From an uncultured Lachnospiraceae bacterium (GTDB lineage: Bacteria > Bacillota > Clostridia > Lachnospirales > Lachnospiraceae): DNA of 64,000 nt. How positions within the stretch are numbered: the stretch's first letter is position 1; every line of letters starts with the position of its first letter. The position numbers and the translations under genes are program-made. The stretch is taken from positions 1-64,000 of the forward strand of contig CAJUGJ010000003.1 of NCBI GenBank assembly GCA_910586015.1. Reading direction: 5' to 3'. Under the pieces are notes generated by a model. That model was not told where the DNA came from. It was given only the letters and a program-made list of their open reading frames with translations, and ran no database searches. This document shows, one piece after another, positions 52,497 to 60,905 of this stretch.

Positions 52497-52531
52497 GATA
52501 AAGTCTATAGTTCTGTCAGGGAGGATGAGCA

Positions 52532-53689
52532 ATGGAAAAGATGGTACTGGCAGAAGCTGAAAAAAGAATTCTGCAAGAGTTTGAAAACTTTAAATTCCTA
52601 AACGGTGAAATGAAAAAAGAAGAACGGTATCAATATCTAAAGGAGATTGATGTTAAAACGGAAGTAAAGGCAGCATATGCAGCACTTATGAGAATCCAAA
52701 TCTCCACATTAGAAAGACACAGAATTACAGAAGTGATACATTTTGCACTGACAAGGAATAACACAAAGGAAAAATTGCAGATTTATTATTTGGGAAGCAG
52801 TCATTTACTATTGCTTTTATATCTGCCAAAACAGCTTCTATCCTCTAAAGAATGGTTTTCTAATCTACAACATGATCTGAAAGTACAGATGGGGATATGT
52901 AGTTTTATCACCGTTTCTAATTGTTTTACTGACCTGACTGAATTGCCAGAAATATACCAAACGATTGAAAAAATGCAGAGATATCTATTGATAGATGGGT
53001 ATGGAAGTTGTATAGACGAAACAGATATTTTAAATCGTACCTATACTAATATAATAGTCAATAAAGAAGAACTTGTATATTTCGTTTTACAAAAGGATAT
53101 TTCTGCAATAAATCAGTATTTAGAAGAACTTTTAATTAACAATATACAAAAAAGTGCATCTATTGGAGTGATTTGTGAAATTATAATTCGTCTTGCCCTT
53201 ATTCTGGAAGAAATTCGTTTAGAATATAATTTGCCAGAAAAGGGCAGACAGTTGTTTGACACAGTTGAAAAAATACATAAAGCAGAGAATGTAGATTTAA
53301 TAAAAACAATATTTTTATCAGAAATTACAGAACTTGTTTCTAGGATTGATACGGAAAATATACAATACTCTCCAGTAGTACGTCAAATTGCTGCTGAGGT
53401 AAAAAATGATTATCAAAATAATATGAACTTAAAAACGTTAGCAAGTAAATACCATATGAATACATCCTATCTAGGACAGATTTTTCAAAAAGAGATAGGA
53501 TGTCCGTTTTCTCAATATCTAAATAATGTAAGAAATGACGTAGCAAAGAATCTGCTTTTGACTACCAATATGCGAATTAGTGATATTGCACATAAAGTGG
53601 GATATTCAAATACAAGTTATTTTTACAGAAAATTCAAGCAAAGTTATGGCGTTTCACCGATGGAATTACGAAATACAAAAAATTATTAA
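52532..53689 (+). CDS. AraC-family transcription regulator
   Basis: The C-terminal 100 of 385 residues are a double HTH of the AraC/XylS type (LKTLASKYHMNTSYLGQIFQ, then MRISDIAHKVGYSNTSYFYR and FKQSYGVSPMELR). The N-terminal 285 residues are a mainly helical domain that resembles the output-adjacent part of YesN-like response regulators but has no receiver domain and no cupin motif. GGGAGG precedes the ATG. It lies between the glycosidases and the ABC importer genes; the direct repeats that bracket the importer promoter (53695-53840) are plausible binding sites, so it is likely the activator of glycan uptake. Confidence 0.85.
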   Translation: MEKMVLAEAEKRILQEFENFKFLNGEMKKEERYQYLKEIDVKTEVKAAYAALMRIQISTLERHRITEVIHFALTRNNTKEKLQIYYLGSSHLLLLLYLPKQLLSSKEWFSNLQHDLKVQMGICSFITVSNCFTDLTELPEIYQTIEKMQRYLLIDGYGSCIDETDILNRTYTNIIVNKEELVYFVLQKDISAINQYLEELLINNIQKSASIGVICEIIIRLALILEEIRLEYNLPEKGRQLFDTVEKIHKAENVDLIKTIFLSEITELVSRIDTENIQYSPVVRQIAAEVKNDYQNNMNLKTLASKYHMNTSYLGQIFQKEIGCPFSQYLNNVRNDVAKNLLLTTNMRISDIAHKVGYSNTSYFYRKFKQSYGVSPMELRNTKNY

Positions 53690-53845
53690 TCGGTGAATTG
53701 CACAAAAAATAATAGGATTATTGAAAAAACTATAAAAAGTACATAAAAACTATAAGTTTTAAACTATGATATTAGGTGATTATTTGCTAAAATAGACATA
53801 TGTAATTGGGGGCTTGGAGGTGAAATTGCACAAAATATAAGGATA
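53690..53845 (+). promoter_or_regulatory. direct repeats and activator-type promoter of the importer
   Basis: GTGAATTGCACAAAA (from 53693) and GTGAAATTGCACAAAA (from 53820) are near-identical repeats, each followed by an ATA-rich run and AGGAT. The 12-base core AATTGCACAAAA is at 53696-53707 and 53824-53835. Between them TAAAAT (53789-53794) is a fair -10 with no good -35, as expected for an activator-dependent promoter. The first copy is placed for activation and the second lies in the leader. Confidence 0.5.
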
Positions 53846-53878
53846 GCTTAAAGCTTTATAAAAAAGAGGAGGGAGAAA

Positions 53879-54838
53879 ATGAGTAACGAGAAACAGCCAA
53901 AACACAAAAAAAGAGACAGATGGGCGAAACGGGATACAGAACTCACACTTTTGACATTGCCAACGGTAATATGGTATATCTGTTTTTGTTATCTTCCGAT
54001 GTTTGGTATTTTGATGGCATTTAAAAATTACAGAGTTATCGATGGTTCAAAAACTTTCTTTTATAACTTATTAAAAAGTAAATGGACTGGATTTAAGAAT
54101 TTTGAATTCCTGTTCAGTTCCGGCTCTGGTGCACTGGTAGTAAAGTTGACATTATTATATAATATCGTATTTATTATACTTGGTATTGTAATTCCAGTTT
54201 GTTTGTCATTGATGATGAGTCAACTTCACCACAAACGATATGGAAAAGTATGTCAGACTCTTATGTTTCTACCTTACTTCATGTCTTGGGTTGTAGTAAC
54301 TTATTTTGTATTTGCATTTTTAAGTCCAGATAAAGGATTAGCAAATTCTTTGTTAGCAAAGATGGGCAAGGACACGATAAGCTGGTATCAGCAGCCCAAA
54401 TACTGGCCTGCAATTTTAATTTTCCTAAGTCAGTGGAAAGGAATGGGCTACGGCATGGTAGTATACCTTGCAACGATTACTGGTATTGATAATACATTGT
54501 ATGAGGCAGCAATGATTGATGGAGCTACGAAATTTCAACAGGCAACAAAGATTACAATTCCTCTTATGAAGTCCGTTATTATCATGATGTTCATTTTAGC
54601 AATGGGCGGTTTAGTAAGAAGTGATTTCGGTTTGTTCTATCAGGTAACAAAAGCATCAGATTCTTTATATACTGTCACAGAAACAATCGATGTATTTATC
54701 TATAAGATGATTAAATCGCAGCCGAATCCAAACATGGGTTCTGCAGCAGCGTTCTTACAGTCTGTAGTAGGATGTATGCTGATTCTGTTAAGTAACAAGA
54801 TTGTGAAAAAAGTTGATAAAGACAGCGCTATTATCTAA
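53879..54838 (+). CDS. ABC importer permease, LplB family
   Basis: This 319-residue permease has the LplB/YtfQ-like N-terminus typical of oligosaccharide importers in Clostridia (DTELTLLTLPTVIWYICFCYLPMFGILMAFKNY) and six membrane helices. The EAA loop reads TLYEAAMIDGATKFQQATKITIP near residue 205. AGGAGGGAG precedes the ATG. With the next two genes it forms the importer; the ATPase subunit is missing from the locus and must come from elsewhere. LplB-type systems often carry large or complex oligosaccharides, in keeping with an N-glycan substrate. Confidence 0.9.
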   Translation: MSNEKQPKHKKRDRWAKRDTELTLLTLPTVIWYICFCYLPMFGILMAFKNYRVIDGSKTFFYNLLKSKWTGFKNFEFLFSSGSGALVVKLTLLYNIVFIILGIVIPVCLSLMMSQLHHKRYGKVCQTLMFLPYFMSWVVVTYFVFAFLSPDKGLANSLLAKMGKDTISWYQQPKYWPAILIFLSQWKGMGYGMVVYLATITGIDNTLYEAAMIDGATKFQQATKITIPLMKSVIIMMFILAMGGLVRSDFGLFYQVTKASDSLYTVTETIDVFIYKMIKSQPNPNMGSAAAFLQSVVGCMLILLSNKIVKKVDKDSAII

Positions 54839-54851
54839 GGGGGTGAAGAGA

Positions 54852-55799
54852 ATGGCTGAGAAAATTAAAAGACGAAAAGCGCAAAAAGAACCAGAGGTAG
54901 AGTCAAAAATTAATCGAGTCAAACCTGTGACCAATATAATTTTTAGTGCAGTTTTTGCAATATTAGCACTTACTTGTGTTATACCTGCAATTTTTATTGT
55001 CATTATTTCTTTTTCTAGTATGGAGAGTATCAATGAAATCGGTTATTCCTTCTGGCCAACCTCTTGGTCTTTAGATGCTTATAAATATCTATGGAATAAT
55101 AGATCCATGATTGGAACCGCATTTTTAGTATCTGTATTTGTAACAATTGGAGGAACAGTAATCGGTCTCTATTTAACTGCTGCTATGGGATATGCTCTTT
55201 CAAGAAGCAGTTTTAAACTCAATAAACTTTATACCATTATTGTATTTATTCCAATGGTATTTGGCGGCGGTCTTGTTTCTACTTATAATGTTTACAGTTC
55301 TATGTTAAATATTAAGGATACAATATGGGTTTTGATTCTGCCTTTAGCAGTATCTTCCTTTAATGTAATTATCTGTAAGACATTCTTTAAGACAACCATT
55401 CCACAGTCTATCCTAGAGTCTGCGGAGATAGATGGGGCATCACAGATGCGTACCTATTTTACAATCGTACTTCCGATTTCCAAACCTTTGCTTGCAACAA
55501 TCGGTATTCTGTTAAGCTTCTCTTATTGGAATGACTGGTTTTTATCTTTAATGTACATTTCCGATGCAGATATGTATTCGCTTCAGGCAGTTTTGATGAA
55601 TGTGGAAAAGAATATCGAATTCCTTGCTCAAAATGCTAATACAATGGGAGCCTCTGCAGCAGCTTATGCGCTTAGTATGCCAAAAGAGCCAATGCGTATG
55701 GCAATGGCAGTACTTATTGTAACACCAATTGCATGTGTATATCCATTCTTCCAGCAGTATTTTGTTTCTGGTTTGACTATTGGATCAGTAAAGGAATAA
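54852..55799 (+). CDS. ABC importer permease, YtcP family
   Basis: The start is set at ATG 54852 behind GGGGGTG; an upstream ATG at 54813 lies inside the previous gene. The 315-residue partner permease has a Lys/Arg-rich N-terminus, six membrane helices (VTNIIFSAVFAILALTCVIP first), MGYALSRSSFKLNK, the EAA loop ILESAEIDGASQMRTYFTIV near residue 205, and the usual C-terminus YFVSGLTIGSVKE. It pairs with the LplB-type permease. Confidence 0.9.
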   Translation: MAEKIKRRKAQKEPEVESKINRVKPVTNIIFSAVFAILALTCVIPAIFIVIISFSSMESINEIGYSFWPTSWSLDAYKYLWNNRSMIGTAFLVSVFVTIGGTVIGLYLTAAMGYALSRSSFKLNKLYTIIVFIPMVFGGGLVSTYNVYSSMLNIKDTIWVLILPLAVSSFNVIICKTFFKTTIPQSILESAEIDGASQMRTYFTIVLPISKPLLATIGILLSFSYWNDWFLSLMYISDADMYSLQAVLMNVEKNIEFLAQNANTMGASAAAYALSMPKEPMRMAMAVLIVTPIACVYPFFQQYFVSGLTIGSVKE

Positions 55800-55824
55800 T
55801 ACCTACATAGAAAGGAGTAATCTT

Positions 55825-57366
55825 ATGAAGAAATTTTCTAAAATGATAGCCTCTATTCTTATTGTTGCCATGATGGGAATGATGTTAATAGGATGTGGCA
55901 AAACCGACACAAATAATAATGATAACAACAATAATACAAATATTGGTAATGATAACAATAATAATAACAACAATAATAACAATAATAATAACAATAACAA
56001 CGATAACAACAAGAATGATAGAAAAGAAACAGTAATGCTCAAGTGGATTCAGATCGGTGGTAAACCACAAAATAATGACGCAGTTGTTAAGGCAATGAAC
56101 GACTATTCCATCGAAAAGATCGGAATTGGAGTTGATATTACTTATTTAGACTGGAGTGTATGGAGTGATAAGGTAACTGCTATGATTAACTCTGGTGAGT
56201 ATTGGGATATGATGTTTACAAATGGTGATAAGTTTACATCAGGTATTTCATTAGGTGCATTCCAAGATATTACAGATATGTTAGCAGATACTCCTGATCT
56301 GAAAAATTTCATACCGGATATAGTATGGCAAGGTGCTACAATAAACGATAAGATTTATGCAGTTCCTACATACAAGGATTCTTCACAGACACAGTATTGG
56401 GTATGGGATAAAGAAGTAGCAGATAAGTATAACATTGATTGGAAGAATATTCATACAGTAGATGATTTAGATCCAGTTTTATATCAAATTCAAGAAGCGA
56501 TTAAAGCAGGAGAGATTCAAAATACACAGTATGCACTTTCTATTGCTTCTGACGGAATCAATGGTTTCTTAATGAACTATGAATCTCCAATTCCAGCAAT
56601 TGGTGTACGTTATGATGACAAAGAATTAAAGGTTGTAAATGTATTTGAACAAGACGATATTATGAATGTTTTAAAACATATGCACAAATGGTATAACGAT
56701 GGTTTAATTAATCCGGATGCAGCTACAACGGATCAAGGTCCAACGTGGTGTGTAGTTTCTTCAGGACAAGGATTCCCTGGTGCAGAAGTATCTTGGGCAG
56801 CAGGTCGTGGTAAAGATGTATATGCAGAGCCATTTGCAGGTCCTCTTTATTCTACTACTTCCATTTTAGGTTCTGTAAATGCTATTTCAGCTTCATCAAA
56901 ATATAAAAAAGAAGCTCTGGAATATTTACAACTTGTTAATACAGATGAAACATTAAGAAATTTATTGGCATATGGAATCGAAGGTACCGATTATGTAAAG
57001 AATGAAGATGGAACAATCACTCGTTCAGATAACTGCTATAGTCCAGCAACTTATTCTCAGGCAACTTATTTTAACCTTTTTGCTGTAGCACCAAATCCTC
57101 CTGATCAATGGGATAAAGTAGAAGAGTGGAATAAAACTGCATCAAATTCTGTACTTTTAGGATTTAACTTCGATAAATCTGAAGTAGAAACAGAAGTAGC
57201 AAACTGCTCTCTTGTTATGGAGCGTTATAGAAAAGAATTATATACTGGTACAAGAAATCCAGAAGAAGCAGTGCCTGCATTATATGAAGCTTTAAAGAAA
57301 GCAGGTCTTGAAACAATTCGTACAGAATATCAAAATCAGATTAATGAGTGGAGTGCAACACATTAA
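55825..57366 (+). CDS. ABC solute-binding lipoprotein with DUF3502 tail and poly-Asn linker
   Basis: This 513-residue lipoprotein has a leader ASILIVAMMGMMLIGC with lipobox Cys24. Residues about 30-62 are almost pure Asn with a few Asp, a flexible spacer encoded by AAT/AAC repeats. From residue 68 a family-1 solute-binding fold follows: MLKWIQIGGKPQNNDAVVKA, YWDMMFTNGDKFTSGISLGA and KIYAVPTYKD. The last 130 residues (FNFDKSEVETEVANCSLVME) are the DUF3502 domain characteristic of LplA/YtcQ-type binding proteins. It captures the glycan released by the GH85 enzyme and hands it to the permeases. A terminator follows at 57408. Confidence 0.9.
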   Translation: MKKFSKMIASILIVAMMGMMLIGCGKTDTNNNDNNNNTNIGNDNNNNNNNNNNNNNNNNDNNKNDRKETVMLKWIQIGGKPQNNDAVVKAMNDYSIEKIGIGVDITYLDWSVWSDKVTAMINSGEYWDMMFTNGDKFTSGISLGAFQDITDMLADTPDLKNFIPDIVWQGATINDKIYAVPTYKDSSQTQYWVWDKEVADKYNIDWKNIHTVDDLDPVLYQIQEAIKAGEIQNTQYALSIASDGINGFLMNYESPIPAIGVRYDDKELKVVNVFEQDDIMNVLKHMHKWYNDGLINPDAATTDQGPTWCVVSSGQGFPGAEVSWAAGRGKDVYAEPFAGPLYSTTSILGSVNAISASSKYKKEALEYLQLVNTDETLRNLLAYGIEGTDYVKNEDGTITRSDNCYSPATYSQATYFNLFAVAPNPPDQWDKVEEWNKTASNSVLLGFNFDKSEVETEVANCSLVMERYRKELYTGTRNPEEAVPALYEALKKAGLETIRTEYQNQINEWSATH

Positions 57367-57407
57367 AACTTATTAAAAAAACTGTCTAAGTAGTTATAAA
57401 AGAATGT

Positions 57408-57453
57408 AAAAAAGGACAGATAGAAAGTGATTACTTTTTATCTGTCCTTTTTG
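57408..57453 (+). terminator. terminator of the importer operon
   Basis: AAAAAAGGACAGATA (57408-57422) pairs with ATCTGTCCTTTTT (57440-57452), and an AAAGT/ACTTT inner stem extends it. A T-run follows. It ends the glycan locus and just precedes the next small gene. Confidence 0.85.
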
Positions 57454-57477
57454 TTATACATTAGGAAGGAGAAAATT

Positions 57478-57987
57478 ATGGGAGTAGAAAGTTTTAATAT
57501 AATGGCGTTAGCTGAGGAAGTTAGTATAGTAAGAAAAAAAGAATATAGCTTCATAAATGGTAGTAGTAATGTGTATTATAAAAACTTTGAATTGGAATTA
57601 GAAAAATTGACAAATAAAAAAGATTATTTTTGGATACTAGATGAATGTATAGAAATAATTGGATATCATTCAAATGGATTTTTCCAAGGAATGGAACTCA
57701 GAGGTTGTTTCTCATATTTGGATAAAGGTATAGATTCATGTTTTGAATTAATAGAGACTATTAGTAAAAAAATAATCCCATTAAAAGTTTATATTCTTAA
57801 TCAAAAAGTAAAAGTAGAAAATGCAAAACAATTAGATGAATGGATAAGACAACTGTACAATGAAAAAATAACTATTTTTCAAAAGTACTATGGCAATATT
57901 CAATTTAAAGTTACTTGTAGTGAATTTTATAAAGAAATAAATAAAAGAAGTAAATGGTACTATAAAATATTACATCAAAATTTATAA
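57478..57987 (+). CDS. hypothetical protein, 169 residues
   Basis: The start is placed at ATG 57478, eight bases after GGAAGGAG; a longer reading from 57427 would include the terminator. The protein is soluble (MGVESFNIMALAEEVSIVRK, WILDECIEIIGYHSNGFFQG, LIETISKKIIPLKVYILN) with no known motif. Its size and composition resemble small immunity-type proteins, but no toxin is next to it. It overlaps the convergent gene at 57975 by 13 bases. Confidence 0.55.
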   Translation: MGVESFNIMALAEEVSIVRKKEYSFINGSSNVYYKNFELELEKLTNKKDYFWILDECIEIIGYHSNGFFQGMELRGCFSYLDKGIDSCFELIETISKKIIPLKVYILNQKVKVENAKQLDEWIRQLYNEKITIFQKYYGNIQFKVTCSEFYKEINKRSKWYYKILHQNL

Positions 57988-58346
57988 TATGCCAAATCAT
58001 AAAATAGCCAAGATTCTAATGTTTCTACGATTTCTGTCTTACTGCGGGAAGAAAATTCTAAAATAGGATTTTCCCAATCGCTATCTAATAGTGCTATAAG
58101 ATGAAAAGAACCTTTTGGATCTCCATCAGGATACCAACCCAAATCAACAGTAATTGTATGTTCTATGTGTTTGTTAGTATATTTTCTATAGACATAAAGG
58201 ATATCTTGTACAAATACAAAAAGCCATGCTCTATCTTCAGTAGATAATTCGGATGGTTCAAGATCTTCTAATTTATTATATCCAATAGACCAATAACTTG
58301 GTATGCGTAAAGGTTGTATTTGTTTCCACCACTGTTTTTTTTTCAT
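57975..58346 (-). CDS. hypothetical protein, 123 residues
   Basis: The start is set at ATG 58346, behind GGAGAT; the upstream ATG at 58358 lies within that ribosome site. The protein is soluble and Trp-rich (KKKQWWKQIQPLRIPSYWSI, VDLGWYPDGDPKGSFHLIAL, LEFSSRSKTEIVETLESWLF). The central ITVDLGWYPDGDPKGSF block is the kind of motif found in small polymorphic-toxin immunity families, though I cannot name one. It has its own good promoter (58373-58401) and is convergent with the preceding unknown gene. Confidence 0.6.
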   Translation of the reverse strand: MKKKQWWKQIQPLRIPSYWSIGYNKLEDLEPSELSTEDRAWLFVFVQDILYVYRKYTNKHIEHTITVDLGWYPDGDPKGSFHLIALLDSDWENPILEFSSRSKTEIVETLESWLFYDLAYYKF

Positions 58347-58372
58347 AATAATCTCCATTCTTTTTATATTAT

Positions 58373-58401
58373 ATTTTATAATAAAAAAAATAAAAAGTCA
58401 A
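58373..58401 (-). promoter_or_regulatory. promoter of the 123-residue protein
   Basis: Minus-strand TTGACT (58401-58396), 17 bases, TAAAAT (58378-58373), 27 bases before the start codon. Confidence 0.6.
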
Positions 58402-58442
58402 CTTTTTATTATAAACAAATTTTAAAAAAATCTATTTAATTA

Positions 58443-58471
58443 TAGACAAATATAAAATTGTTTGATATAAT
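58443..58471 (+). promoter_or_regulatory. extended -10 promoter of the LuxR/DUF2087 gene
   Basis: TAGACA (58443-58448), 17 bases, TATAAT (58466-58471) with TG one base upstream. The start codon is 23 bases after the -10, leaving a very short leader. Confidence 0.65.
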
Positions 58472-58494
58472 AAAAAAGAAAGGAGAAAAGAAAA

Positions 58495-59247
58495 ATGCTT
58501 TGGAATTATTCTTTATCAGAACTAAAAAGAGGATATGTCAAAAAAGGAAATAAGCTTGTCTGTATATTATGTGGAAAAGTATTTGAAATAGGAAAGATTT
58601 ATAAAATGGAAGATGAATTATATGATGCTTTAGGAGCAATCCGTTTTCACAATAAAAAAAGACATATAAGTATTACACAATACTTACTAAATCAGGAACT
58701 TAGTTTAACAGGAATTACAGAGAGTCAGTGTCGAATTTTACGACTTGTTTTAGAAGGAAACTCCGATCAGGAAATTGCAAAAAGGATGGGAATTGCTCCA
58801 TCTACAGTGAGGAATCATAGGTTTAAACTGCGTGAAAAAGAAAAACAGGCAAAGTTATTTTTAGCACTTATGGAGTCTTTAGAACAGGAAACAAAAAGTA
58901 AAATTGAAAAAAGCAGTCTTGGCGTTATTAAGGAGATCCATCCATCAGCAACAATGGTAGATGAAAGATATAATATTACAGAACAAGAAGAAAAAAAGAC
59001 AATAGCAACTTATTTTAATTCTTATGGAGCATTAAAACAGTTTCCTGCAAAGGAGAAGAAAAAGATAGTGGTTCTTCGAGAGATTATAAAAAGATTTAAA
59101 ACAGATACTATCTATTCTGAATCAGAATTAAATCATATTTTATACGATATTTATGGATATGATGTTGCAACAATACGTAGAGCATTAATTGAATATGGAT
59201 TTATGGAACGTTCTACAGACTGCAAAATTTATAGAGTAAAAAAATAA
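58495..59247 (+). CDS. LuxR-type HTH regulator with DUF2087 domain
   Basis: This 250-residue cytoplasmic protein has an N-terminal Cys-containing segment (LVCILCGKVFEIGKIY) that may form a small zinc or fold element. A LuxR/GerE-type HTH lies at about residues 75-125 (ITESQCRILRLVLEGNSDQE, IAKRMGIAPSTVRNHRFKLR), and a C-terminal DUF2087 domain at about 165-248 (LKQFPAKEKKKIVVLREIIK, YDVATIRRALIEYGFMERS). This is a standard Clostridial arrangement. DUF2087 regulators are one-component and their ligands are unknown. AAAGGAG precedes the ATG; a strong terminator follows. Confidence 0.88.
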   Translation: MLWNYSLSELKRGYVKKGNKLVCILCGKVFEIGKIYKMEDELYDALGAIRFHNKKRHISITQYLLNQELSLTGITESQCRILRLVLEGNSDQEIAKRMGIAPSTVRNHRFKLREKEKQAKLFLALMESLEQETKSKIEKSSLGVIKEIHPSATMVDERYNITEQEEKKTIATYFNSYGALKQFPAKEKKKIVVLREIIKRFKTDTIYSESELNHILYDIYGYDVATIRRALIEYGFMERSTDCKIYRVKK

Positions 59248-59255
59248 GTTCATAT

Positions 59256-59299
59256 TTTTAAAACAGACAGTATTAACATTAATACTGTCTGTTTTAAAA
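59256..59299. terminator. bidirectional terminator
   Basis: AAAACAGACAGTATTAA (59260-59276) and TTAATACTGTCTGTTTT (59279-59295) are perfect inverted arms, with TTTT/AAAA flanks. It ends the regulator gene and the convergent apt gene. Confidence 0.85.
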
Positions 59300-59310
59300 T
59301 GGTTTTTTGA

Positions 59311-59835
59311 TTATTTTCCAGAGTATCGAATAACAGAGTCAACAGAATAATTTCTTAAACGTTCACGCCCGTTTAATCCTTCTAATTCCATTAAAAATAT
59401 AATCTTTACTACTTCACCACCTAATTGTTCTACTAACTTTGTAATTGCTTCAATGGTGCCTCCAGTTGCAATTAAATCATCGATAATAACAACCTTTTGT
59501 CCCGAATGGATAGAATCTTTATGAATTTCAATCGATGCTGTACCATATTCTAAAGTATATTCCATCTCTATCGTTTCACCGGGAAGTTTTCCTTTTTTAC
59601 GAATTGGAACAAATGGTTTATATAGATTATAGGCAATTGGCATACCAAAAATAAAGCCACGGGATTCTGGTCCAACGATAACATCAAAATCTATTCCATC
59701 TAATAACTGTTGCATCTGATCGATGGACATACGCAAACCGTCTCTGTCTTGTAATACAGAGGTAATATCACGAAAAATAATTCCCTGTTCCGGAAAGTCC
59801 GGAATACTTCTCACATAGTCTTTTAATGTTTTCAC
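59311..59835 (-). CDS. apt: adenine phosphoribosyltransferase
   Basis: This 174-residue purine-salvage enzyme makes AMP from adenine and PRPP. The signature parts are DYVRSIPDFPEQGIIFRDIT at the beginning, VGPESRGFIFGMPIAY, RKKGKLPGETIEMEY, and the PRPP loop VVIIDDLIATGGTIEAI. A longer reading begins at ATG 59847, but GAGG lies six bases before the GTG at 59835, and starting there gives the usual KTLKDYVRSIP beginning, so the GTG is preferred. It neighbours rel, an association common in Firmicutes. Confidence 0.95.
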   Translation of the reverse strand: MKTLKDYVRSIPDFPEQGIIFRDITSVLQDRDGLRMSIDQMQQLLDGIDFDVIVGPESRGFIFGMPIAYNLYKPFVPIRKKGKLPGETIEMEYTLEYGTASIEIHKDSIHSGQKVVIIDDLIATGGTIEAITKLVEQLGGEVVKIIFLMELEGLNGRERLRNYSVDSVIRYSGK

Positions 59836-60000
59836 GGTTAACCTCATTTCTGTACAGTTTTGTTATGGTATGATTCGGCTTTAGTATAACACATTGGTAT
59901 TTATTTTTAAAGGAAAAATTTTTAGTATGCCAGAATGATAGACAAGAATTCTTTCTTTCGCTATAATAAAAAAGAGAGGAAAGAAAGGAGGAGTAACTAA

Positions 60001-60405
60001 ATGAATTTATTTGAACACCATTTAATGATGAAACCTAGACAGGCAATGTTAAAGATTACAGATTTGATTAGAAAAGATTTAGAAGAAAGTAAAATAAAAG
60101 AGGGAATTGCCATAATCTATTGTCCTCATACAACAGCTGGAATTACCATTAATGAAAATGCAGATCCAGATGTAGTGTCCGATATTATTTATGGAATGGA
60201 AAAAGTATTTCCAACTTCTGATACAGCATATAGACATTTTGAAGGAAATTCCCATGCACATATGAAATCTTCTGTAGTGGGGGCATCTGCACATTTAATT
60301 ATCAGTAAAGGGGCACTTATTTTAGGAATATGGCAGGATGTTTATTTTTGTGAATTTGATGGACCTAGAAACAGAACTTTTTATGTAAAGTTACTAGAAG
60401 GGTAA
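60001..60405 (+). CDS. YjbQ/UPF0047-family protein
   Basis: This 134-residue cytoplasmic protein has the family signature IIYCPHTTAGITINENADPDV near residues 38-58 and NSHAHMKSSVVGAS further on, with conserved His residues that line a pocket in solved structures. Some members have been reported to have weak thiamine-phosphate-synthase-like activity; the true role is uncertain. AGGAGG precedes the ATG. It lies alone between apt and the small ACT-like gene. Confidence 0.88.
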   Translation: MNLFEHHLMMKPRQAMLKITDLIRKDLEESKIKEGIAIIYCPHTTAGITINENADPDVVSDIIYGMEKVFPTSDTAYRHFEGNSHAHMKSSVVGASAHLIISKGALILGIWQDVYFCEFDGPRNRTFYVKLLEG

Positions 60406-60420
60406 TGTAGTATTGTAGTA

Positions 60421-60675
60421 TTAATGAGTTTGTAAGTTAGAATATACTGCCTTTGCATGAACACCGGTAAGATGACCGATCTTTCCGGTGAGTGCATTGA
60501 TTTTATCTATAGGTGCATCAATAGCAACACTGATAATATTAATTTTTCTTTCTCTATAAGGAATTCCCATTCTTCCAATAATATATTGACTAAATTCGTG
60601 AAGAAGTTGATTTAAACGTTCTATAGAATCTGAATTTTCTATTATAATTCCAATAACAGCTACTCTAGTTTCCAT
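60421..60675 (-). CDS. TM1266-family small ACT-like regulator
   Basis: This 84-residue protein has a beta-alpha-beta ACT-like fold: RVAVIGIIIENSDSIERLNQ, then YIIGRMGIPYRERKINIISV and ALTGKIGHLTGVHAKAVYS. It matches the TM1266 family, annotated as iron-only hydrogenase system putative regulator and found in anaerobes with [FeFe]-hydrogenase, although family members also stand apart from hydrogenase genes, as here. AGGAG precedes the ATG. The partner is unknown. Confidence 0.8.
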   Translation of the reverse strand: METRVAVIGIIIENSDSIERLNQLLHEFSQYIIGRMGIPYRERKINIISVAIDAPIDKINALTGKIGHLTGVHAKAVYSNLQTH

Positions 60676-60828
60676 ACATTTTTACTCCTGTTAATTTTGA
60701 TTATTTCAACATAAAATTATAACATAAAAAGACAGAAATGACAATGTTTGATCCATGTGATAAATCTATAGAAAATTTTGCCAATTAGTAAAAAAGCAGG
60801 GACAAAATTAACTTTTTTATGTTAATGA

Positions 60829-60857
60829 TTGATTTTTCGGAAAAAATTCATTATAAT
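60829..60857 (+). promoter_or_regulatory. promoter of the rel operon
   Basis: TTGATT (60829-60834), 17 bases, TATAAT (60852-60857), about 48 bases before the preferred start codon. Confidence 0.65.
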
Positions 60858-60905
60858 CATCTAAATAAGATTTGTAATATTTAAAAAAGAAAGGAAATGG
60901 TTCTT

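Noticed and set aside
55803..56042. poly-Leu minus-strand open frame
   Set aside because: It is the antisense of the poly-Asn codon run in the binding lipoprotein.
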